From Saccharospirillum alexandrii (lineage in GTDB: Bacteria; Pseudomonadota; Gammaproteobacteria; Pseudomonadales; Natronospirillaceae), in NCBI RefSeq assembly GCF_004000275.1, contig NZ_RCIP01000001.1, forward strand, positions 1,418,749-1,482,748: a stretch of DNA of 64,000 nt, read 5' to 3'. A program made the position numbers and the translations under genes. The notes below the pieces were generated by a model that had not been told where the DNA came from, did not search any database, and saw only the letters and a program-made list of their open reading frames with translations. Positions 58,463 to 64,000 of this stretch are shown piece after piece; position 1 is the stretch's first letter; the number at the start of each line of letters is the position of its first letter.

Positions 58463-59098
58463 TCAGGCCTGCTTCGCCAACTCACAGGCTTCACGGGCGA
58501 GCTGCTCAATGCGTGCCCAGTCGCCCTGATTCAGCGCATCGGCCGGCACCACCCAGGAGCCTCCAACGCACACCACATTGGGCAGCGCCAGATACTGGGT
58601 GAAGTCATTCACCGAAATACCGCCGGTGGGGCAGAACTTCACATCCGGGAAGGGCCCGGCAAAGGCCTTCAGCGCAGACACACCGCCCGAGGCAGCAGCC
58701 GGGAAAAATTTGAAATGTTCGTAACCCATCTCCAGCCCCTGCATCATTTCCGACACGCTGGCGATGGCTGGCAGAAACGGCATCGAGGTTTGCTGGCCGG
58801 CTTCGAGCAGGCGCGGTGTTGCGCCGGGGCTGATGGCAAAATCGGCACCGACGGCTTCCAGTTGTTTCAGTTGTTCAACCCGGGTTACGGTGCCGGCACC
58901 CACAATGATGCCTTCCACTTTTTTCATCTCGGCAATCACGTCGATCGCCGCACTGGTGCGCAGCGTCACTTCCAGCACCGTCAGGCCGCCCGCTTTAAGG
59001 GCACGGGCCAGTGGCTGGGCGTCTTCGACGCGGCTGACCGCCAACACCGGCATAACCGGAAAGGCGTGTTCAAGGATATCCTGGACTTGATAGCTCAT
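58463..59098 (-). CDS. eda: KDPG/KHG aldolase (Entner-Doudoroff aldolase)
   Basis: A 211-residue class I aldolase. The catalytic Glu is in LEVTLRTSAAIDVI near residue 43, GAGTVTR near 68, the Schiff-base Lys in HFKFFPAAASGG near 130, and the phosphate-binding CPTGGI near 158. It splits 2-keto-3-deoxy-6-phosphogluconate into pyruvate and glyceraldehyde 3-phosphate. It is the last gene of the zwf-pgl-edd-glk-eda operon, 52 bp after glk. Confidence 0.96.
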   Translation of the reverse strand: MSYQVQDILEHAFPVMPVLAVSRVEDAQPLARALKAGGLTVLEVTLRTSAAIDVIAEMKKVEGIIVGAGTVTRVEQLKQLEAVGADFAISPGATPRLLEAGQQTSMPFLPAIASVSEMMQGLEMGYEHFKFFPAAASGGVSALKAFAGPFPDVKFCPTGGISVNDFTQYLALPNVVCVGGSWVVPADALNQGDWARIEQLAREACELAKQA

Positions 59099-59150
59099 AT
59101 TCTTCTCTCTGCGTAAACGTGAGTAACCGCGGCGGGGTGTTGCACACCCG

Positions 59151-60161
59151 TCAGGCGGTTACTGTATTCAATCGATGATTCAGCACCGCCGCCGACCCGA
59201 GCAAACCGGGCTGTCTGGCGACGACAACGTACGTGGGTATCGGCTGGTTAAAGCCGCTTAAACGTCCTTTGGCCTCGAACCGGGAGCGGAACTGGCTGTT
59301 CTGAAAATAAGGCAGGAAACGCGGTACGATGCCGCCGCTGATGTAAACCCCGCCCTTGGCACCCAGCGTCAACGCGACATCACCGGCATAGCTGCCCAGA
59401 ATGGCGCAGAAACGGGCCAGGGTCTCTTCGCACAGTGGGTCCGTCTTATCCAGCGCCCGGGCTGAAATATCCGGGGCTTTCAGGCTCTCTGCAGCCACAC
59501 CGCGCAGATGGCACAGCGCCTGATAAATGTTTTCAATACCCATGCCCGACACCAGTCGCTCGATCGACACACGCTCATACTTGTTGAGCAGAAATTGCAA
59601 AATGCCGATCTCGACCTCGTCGGTAGGGGCGAAATGCGCGTGCCCCCCTTCGGTCTGCAGGGTTACCGGGCCGGCTTCACCAAAGGCCAGTCCCGCCAGC
59701 CCCAAGCCCGTTCCCGGGCCGGTCACGGCCATTGGCAAACCAGGTACCGCGTCACCACGCCCCACCTTAACCAGCCCGTCGCTGTCGAGCTGCGGAATCG
59801 AGTTGGCCAGAGCGTTGTAATCGTTCACGAACACCAGGGTTTCAAAGCCGAGCTTGGCCTTCAGCTCGCTGACTTTAAAGGACCAGGTGTGGTTGGTCAT
59901 GGTGATCTGGTCCTGGTCGGTCGGACAGGCGATCGCCATCACAGAATGATGCGGCCGTTCGTAGTCGGCAGCCGGCCCGGCAAGATACGCCAGAATGGCG
60001 TCCGCAATGGTCTCGTACTCAGCCCCGTTCAGCGCGGCGACGGCGACCAGATCCTGTTCGGTCAGTGGCAAGCCGGCCAGCGGATCAAAGTGTTTGATCG
60101 GCGCCAGCGCGAAGCGCGCGTTGGTGCCGCCAATATCGGCGACCAGTCCGTATTCAGCCAT
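59151..60161 (-). CDS. glk: Glucokinase
   Basis: A 336-residue ROK-independent bacterial glucokinase (Glk family). It has the ATP-binding [15 protein letters not shown] near residue 7, the sugar-binding [12 protein letters not shown] near 105, [14 protein letters not shown] near 135 and EGGHAHFAP near 158. The C-terminal [17 protein letters not shown] is conserved. It phosphorylates glucose to feed Zwf. Its start overlaps the edd stop by 8 bp, so the two are co-translated. Confidence 0.95.
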   Translation of the reverse strand: MAEYGLVADIGGTNARFALAPIKHFDPLAGLPLTEQDLVAVAALNGAEYETIADAILAYLAGPAADYERPHHSVMAIACPTDQDQITMTNHTWSFKVSELKAKLGFETLVFVNDYNALANSIPQLDSDGLVKVGRGDAVPGLPMAVTGPGTGLGLAGLAFGEAGPVTLQTEGGHAHFAPTDEVEIGILQFLLNKYERVSIERLVSGMGIENIYQALCHLRGVAAESLKAPDISARALDKTDPLCEETLARFCAILGSYAGDVALTLGAKGGVYISGGIVPRFLPYFQNSQFRSRFEAKGRLSGFNQPIPTYVVVARQPGLLGSAAVLNHRLNTVTA

Positions 60162-61989
60162 TGTTCACCTCGGAATCTTCAAACCGGAATACCGTTGCGC
60201 CTTCTTCAGCCGTGCTAACTGCGCTGCGCATATGCCCAAACAGTTCGCGACCAACACCAAACTGATTGGCTTTCAAATCACCAATAACCGGGGTGCGCGC
60301 CGCAAATTCAGCCGGGTCGACCTGGATGTTCAGCTCACCGGTGTGGGCGTCGAGCTTGATCATGTCACCGGCTTGTACGCGAGCGAGCGGTCCGCCTTCA
60401 CTGGCTTCCGGCGACAGGTGAATCGCTGCCGGCACCTTGCCAGAGGCACCGCTCATGCGACCGTCCGTTACCAGGGCCACCTTGTAGCCTTTATCTTGCA
60501 GGACACCCAGAGGCGGCGTCAGCTTATGCAATTCAGGCATGCCATTGGCTTTCGGGCCCTGAAAGCGGACCACGACAATGCAATCCTTGTTCAGGTCGCC
60601 CGCTTCAAAGGCGGCCTGCAAATCGTGCTGGCTTTCGAATATCACCGCCGGTGCTTCAATGTGCTGGTGTTCAGCCTTAACGGCAGACACTTTAATAACG
60701 CCCGTGCCCAGGTTGCCCTTGATCACATGCAAGCCCCCTTCAGGGCTGAACGGGTTGCTGACCGGGCGAACGATGTCTTCACTAAGCGATTTGCCAGCGC
60801 CCGGCTTGAACACAATGTCATCGCTTTCGAGGAATGGCTCTTCGGTGTACTTGCGCAGACCGCTGCCCATGATGGTCTTGACGTCGTCATGCAACAGACC
60901 GCCATCGAGCAATTCACCGATCAGGTAGCCAAGCCCGCCGGCGGCGTGAAAGTGGTTCACGTCGGCCATGCCATTCGGGTACACCTTGGCCAGCGAGGGA
61001 ACCACGCGGGACAGGTCGGAAAAGTCTTCCCAGGTCAGCACAATGCCAGCGGCACGCGCCATGGCAATCAGGTGAATGGTCAGGTTGGTGGAACCGCCCG
61101 TGCTGAGCAGACCGACCAGGCCATTCACAAAGGCTTTTTCAGTGAGCACTTCATACAACGGAGTGTACTGACCGTTTTGCTTGGTGATGCGCACTGCCTG
61201 CTGCGTGGCCTCGCGGGTCAGTGCATCGCGCATGCTGTTTTCCGGATTCACAAAACTGCTGCCCGGCAGGTGCAGGCCCATGAATTCCATCAGCATCTGG
61301 TTGGTGTTGGCGGTGCCGTAAAAGGTACAGGTACCCGCGCTGTGATAGGAATCCGATTCGGCCTGTAACAACGCATCACGCCCAACCTTGCCCTGGGCAT
61401 ACTCCTGCCGGACGCGGGCTTTCTCACTGTTGGGCAAGCCGGATGGCATCGGGCCAGCCGGTACAAAGACGGTGGGCAGATAACCAAAGCGCAACGCGCC
61501 CATGACGAGTCCGGGTACGATTTTATCGCACACACCCAGGTAAAGTGCCGCGTCGAACATGTTGTGCGACAGACCAATGCCCGCCGACATGGCGATGTTG
61601 TCTCGGCTGAACAGACTCAGTTCCATGCCCGGCTGACCCTGAGTCACGCCGTCGCACATGGCAGGCGTTCCACCCGCAACCTGAGCGGTGCAGCCCATGT
61701 CGCGGGCAGCTGCCTTGATGATGCCGGGAAAACGCTCATAGGGATGGTGCGCGCTGAGCATGTCGTTGTAGGCTGTGACGATGCCGAGGTTGGCAGCGTT
61801 CATCATCTTGATGGTGTTCTTTTCCGTTTCGTTACAGGCGGCAAAGCCGTGTGCCAGGTTGCCACAGCTGAGCTGCTTGCGGTCCGGAATGTTATCGCCC
61901 GCGTCCTTCATGCGCGTCAGGTACAACTGACGCGAAGCCCAGCTGCGTTCAACAATGCGTTCGGTGACGCGAATCAATTCGGTGTTCAT
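60154..61989 (-). CDS. edd: 6-phosphogluconate dehydratase
   Basis: A 611-residue IlvD/Edd enzyme. It has [18 protein letters not shown] near residue 74, an Fe-S ligand Cys in [28 protein letters not shown] near 98, and the ACNETEKN motif near 51. Further conserved segments are [24 protein letters not shown] near 210 and [20 protein letters not shown] near 510. It converts 6-phosphogluconate to KDPG. Length matches the family. Its stop overlaps glk. Confidence 0.96.
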   Translation of the reverse strand: MNTELIRVTERIVERSWASRQLYLTRMKDAGDNIPDRKQLSCGNLAHGFAACNETEKNTIKMMNAANLGIVTAYNDMLSAHHPYERFPGIIKAAARDMGCTAQVAGGTPAMCDGVTQGQPGMELSLFSRDNIAMSAGIGLSHNMFDAALYLGVCDKIVPGLVMGALRFGYLPTVFVPAGPMPSGLPNSEKARVRQEYAQGKVGRDALLQAESDSYHSAGTCTFYGTANTNQMLMEFMGLHLPGSSFVNPENSMRDALTREATQQAVRITKQNGQYTPLYEVLTEKAFVNGLVGLLSTGGSTNLTIHLIAMARAAGIVLTWEDFSDLSRVVPSLAKVYPNGMADVNHFHAAGGLGYLIGELLDGGLLHDDVKTIMGSGLRKYTEEPFLESDDIVFKPGAGKSLSEDIVRPVSNPFSPEGGLHVIKGNLGTGVIKVSAVKAEHQHIEAPAVIFESQHDLQAAFEAGDLNKDCIVVVRFQGPKANGMPELHKLTPPLGVLQDKGYKVALVTDGRMSGASGKVPAAIHLSPEASEGGPLARVQAGDMIKLDAHTGELNIQVDPAEFAARTPVIGDLKANQFGVGRELFGHMRSAVSTAEEGATVFRFEDSEVNNG

Positions 61990-62031
61990 TATTCACTCCT
62001 GTTTGGACAGTGACGCCACTGCCGAAAACGC

Positions 62032-62730
62032 TTATTCGGCCCAGTACACAGACACCGGTGTCTGGTCTTGCTTCAGCACGCTGCGAACCGGTAGCTCGGT
62101 GACGGGCCCGTCAACCAGGGCAGCTTCAAGCACCGGTTTCTTACCGGCACCGGTCAGGTGCAATACGATCCAGTCGCTGCGCAGAATGCGTTGCAGCGTC
62201 AGCGTCATGCGCGGGTGTGGTGCGGTCTTGGGCACCACCGCACAACAGTCGCTGTGCAGGCCGGCATCGAGGGCTTTTGCCAGAGTATCTGCACCCGGGA
62301 AGAACGACGCGGTGTGGCCGTCTTCTCCCATGCCCAGAATCGATACGGTTAGCCGATCGGGCAAGGCGGCCAGTGCCTTGTTCAATTCCGACTCGGCTTC
62401 AAAGGGCGACTCAGCCGCCGTTTTGTGCGGAATAAAACGCGCGACGGCGGCCTTGTTTTGCAGCAAGTGGGTGCGCACCAGTTTTTCATTGCTGTCGTCG
62501 TGGTCAGGCGAGACCCAGCGTTCATCCACCAGGGTAACGGTCACCTTGCTCCAGTCGAGATCCGCCTGGCTCAGTGCCTGAAACAGGGCCACCGGGGTGC
62601 GCCCGCCTGATACCGCCAGCCCGGCCTCACCTTTGGCTTCAATGTCGGCCTTGAGGCGGGTCAGTATGTCACCGGCCAGGGCGTCGGTCAGCGCATCACG
62701 GCTGTCGAAATCGTGTTGTGTCATGGTCAT
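62032..62730 (-). CDS. pgl: 6-phosphogluconolactonase
   Basis: A 232-residue SOL/DevB-type lactonase. It has LAVSGGRTPVALFQAL near residue 38, VTLVDERWVSPDHDDSNEKLVR near 65, and LGMGEDGHTASFFPGA near 130. It hydrolyses 6-phosphogluconolactone between Zwf and Edd. The start may be the ATG at 62730 or the next at 62724. It lies 12 bp after zwf and 42 bp before edd. Confidence 0.95.
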   Translation of the reverse strand: MTMTQHDFDSRDALTDALAGDILTRLKADIEAKGEAGLAVSGGRTPVALFQALSQADLDWSKVTVTLVDERWVSPDHDDSNEKLVRTHLLQNKAAVARFIPHKTAAESPFEAESELNKALAALPDRLTVSILGMGEDGHTASFFPGADTLAKALDAGLHSDCCAVVPKTAPHPRMTLTLQRILRSDWIVLHLTGAGKKPVLEAALVDGPVTELPVRSVLKQDQTPVSVYWAE

Positions 62731-62742
62731 GGTGCAGGCTCC

Positions 62743-64000
62743 TTAATTGGTTTCGTGCCAGCTGCGGCCATCGCGCGCCACCAGTTCAAACGCCGCTTGC
62801 GGGCCCCAGCTTCCTGCCGGATACACGTGCGGATCAACCGTAGCGGTCGCCCAGCTGTCCAGTATGGCGTCAGCCCAAACCCAGGCAGCTTCAACTTCAT
62901 CGCGATGCACAAAGAGAGTCGAGTTGCCGCGTATTACATCGAGAATCAACCGTTCATAGGCTTCAGGCACGCGTGAATCCGCGATGCGGTCGGGCAGCGT
63001 CAGGTTCAAGGTCACGGGAGTAACCTCCATGCCTTCGCCCAGGCCGGGCAGCTTGTTCATCATGTACAGCTGAATGGATTCTTCGGGCTGCAAACGGATT
63101 ACCAGCTTGTTCGGGCTCATGTTGGCGGTGCCGGGGAAAATGGAATGCGGCACGTCTTTAAACTGAATCACAATTTCACTGTAGCGAGCGGGCAGGCGTT
63201 TGCCGGTACGCAGATAAAACGGCACACCGCGCCAGCGCCAGTTGTGAATATCGGCGCGAATGGCAACAAACGTTTCGGTTTGCGAGTCGGGCACGCCGCC
63301 TTCCTCTTCCTTGTAGCCCGGCACCTTGCGGCCATCCATATTGCCCGCCGTGTATTGGGCCCGCACGGTGTTGCGCCGCACCCGGTCAACCGACATCTTC
63401 TTCAGTGATTTCAGGACTTTGAGTTTTTCCGCCCGGACCGCTTCGGCATCCAGCGAAACGGGCACGCCCATGGCCACCAGGCTGAGCAATTGCAGCAAGT
63501 GGTTCTGAATCATGTCGCGCAGGGCGCCGGAGTCATCGTAGTAACCCCAGCGGCCTTCCACACCGACGGTTTCGGCCACGGTGATCTGCACGTTGTCGAT
63601 GTGGGCATTGGTCCAGACCGGTTCGAACAGCGCATTGGCAAAGCGAACCGCGAGCAGGTTTTGCACGGTTTCCTTGCCGAGGTAATGGTCGATGCGATAG
63701 ATGTTCTTCTCGGGGAACGAACGGGCAACGGCATCATTGATGGTTTTGGACGATTCCAGGCTTTTGCCGATGGGCTTTTCCATTACCACCCGGGTGCGGT
63801 CGCTGACCAGACCGGCAGCGGCCAGATTGTCAGTGATATCGCCAAAGAAGTCGGGCGCGGTCGACATATAGTAAACGGTGTCGTTCTGAGTGAAGGATTT
63901 GCCCAGCGCCTTCTTTAACAGTTTGAAGCTGTCGAGATTGCGGGCGTCAACGGCGACGTAGTTCAGGCGATCCTTAAACCGTTCCCAGACGGCTTCGTCC
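62743..64000 (-). CDS. zwf: Glucose-6-phosphate dehydrogenase, 5' end outside window
   Basis: At least 419 C-terminal codons are present, and the frame stays open to the window edge (the last visible part reads ...VWERFKDRLNYVAVDARN). The apparent ATG at 63867 is internal. The active site IYRIDHYLGKETVQN, the substrate segment AGALRDM-like DDSGALRDMIQNHLLQLL, and the C-terminal AYERLILDVIRGNSTLFVHRDEVEAAW are typical of Zwf. It oxidises glucose 6-phosphate with NADP and opens the Entner-Doudoroff route encoded downstream. Confidence 0.95.
   Translation of the reverse strand, partial: DEAVWERFKDRLNYVAVDARNLDSFKLLKKALGKSFTQNDTVYYMSTAPDFFGDITDNLAAAGLVSDRTRVVMEKPIGKSLESSKTINDAVARSFPEKNIYRIDHYLGKETVQNLLAVRFANALFEPVWTNAHIDNVQITVAETVGVEGRWGYYDDSGALRDMIQNHLLQLLSLVAMGVPVSLDAEAVRAEKLKVLKSLKKMSVDRVRRNTVRAQYTAGNMDGRKVPGYKEEEGGVPDSQTETFVAIRADIHNWRWRGVPFYLRTGKRLPARYSEIVIQFKDVPHSIFPGTANMSPNKLVIRLQPEESIQLYMMNKLPGLGEGMEVTPVTLNLTLPDRIADSRVPEAYERLILDVIRGNSTLFVHRDEVEAAWVWADAILDSWATATVDPHVYPAGSWGPQAAFELVARDGRSWHETN

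Noticed and set aside
58231-58509. 92-codon frame across the inverted repeat
   Set aside because: It is created by the palindrome itself and runs into eda. No recognisable protein.
59995-61368. 457-codon frame antisense to glk and edd
   Set aside because: It is fully explained by codon bias of the real genes on the other strand. No motif or ribosome site.
1-64000. CRISPR arrays, tRNA or rRNA genes, prophage or defence genes
   Set aside because: I looked for regular direct repeats, cloverleaf-like conserved ends, integrases and nuclease or toxin genes and saw none. A covariance-model scan was not possible.

Overview
The window reads as chromosomal DNA of a heterotrophic, probably marine gammaproteobacterium. 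An Oceanospirillales/Saccharospirillaceae-like host is my guess from gene content: a complete Entner-Doudoroff operon, a TAXI-type TRAP importer, many CoA-linked catabolic genes, a 7TM-DISM diguanylate cyclase and a Bcr/CflA pump. I see no rRNA, tRNA, CRISPR array, insertion sequence or phage gene. Coding density is high, and most genes sit in short, tightly packed operons.

Layout. (1) 1-2774: a MarR regulator and a family III CoA-transferase sharing near-identical TAGTTAAC-type palindromes, then a lone periplasmic binding protein. (2) 2986-18082: a two-armed catabolic island. The leftward arm encodes a ribose-type (CUT2) ABC importer, a creatinase/M24-fold hydrolase and a Cys-less FmdB-like protein with a His-rich tail. 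The rightward arm encodes a cytoplasmic regulator that fuses a DNA-binding domain to a family-1 solute-binding domain, a butanediol/acetoin-dehydrogenase-like SDR, E1 alpha and E1 beta of an acetoin-dehydrogenase-type 2-oxoacid complex, an E2 split into two genes, and an aldehyde dehydrogenase. Nested palindromes lie between the arms. (3) 18164-30075: a beta-oxidation-like module (thioesterase, CoA ligase, acyl-CoA dehydrogenase, hydroxyacyl-CoA dehydrogenase, thiolase, IclR regulator, TAXI-TRAP importer) ending in a crotonase with a decayed FadJ-like C-terminus. (4) 30128-37341: a peptide ABC importer with Xaa-Pro dipeptidase and an XRE-cupin regulator. (5) 37443-51141: mixed housekeeping and stress genes: GAF protein, P-type ATPase, MFS pump, hydrolase-OsmC fusion, FMN glutamate-synthase-like protein, diguanylate cyclase, sulfide:quinone oxidoreductase, 1-Cys peroxiredoxin, a small DUF6435-like gene and a kinase-like DUF4032 protein. 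(6) 51231-64000: carbohydrate metabolism: sugar-ABC ATPase, MalQ, a bacterial homologue of eukaryotic phosphorylase-kinase alpha/beta subunits, a 142-bp inverted-repeat element, and the operon zwf-pgl-edd-glk-eda. zwf runs off the right edge.

The most unusual system is the 2986-18082 island. Its import substrate cannot be named from sequence. The enzymes suggest import of a sugar- or polyol-like compound, oxidation by the SDR to an alpha-hydroxyketone or diketone, TPP-dependent cleavage to acyl-CoA plus an aldehyde, and oxidation of that aldehyde. No E3 (dihydrolipoyl dehydrogenase) is encoded here.
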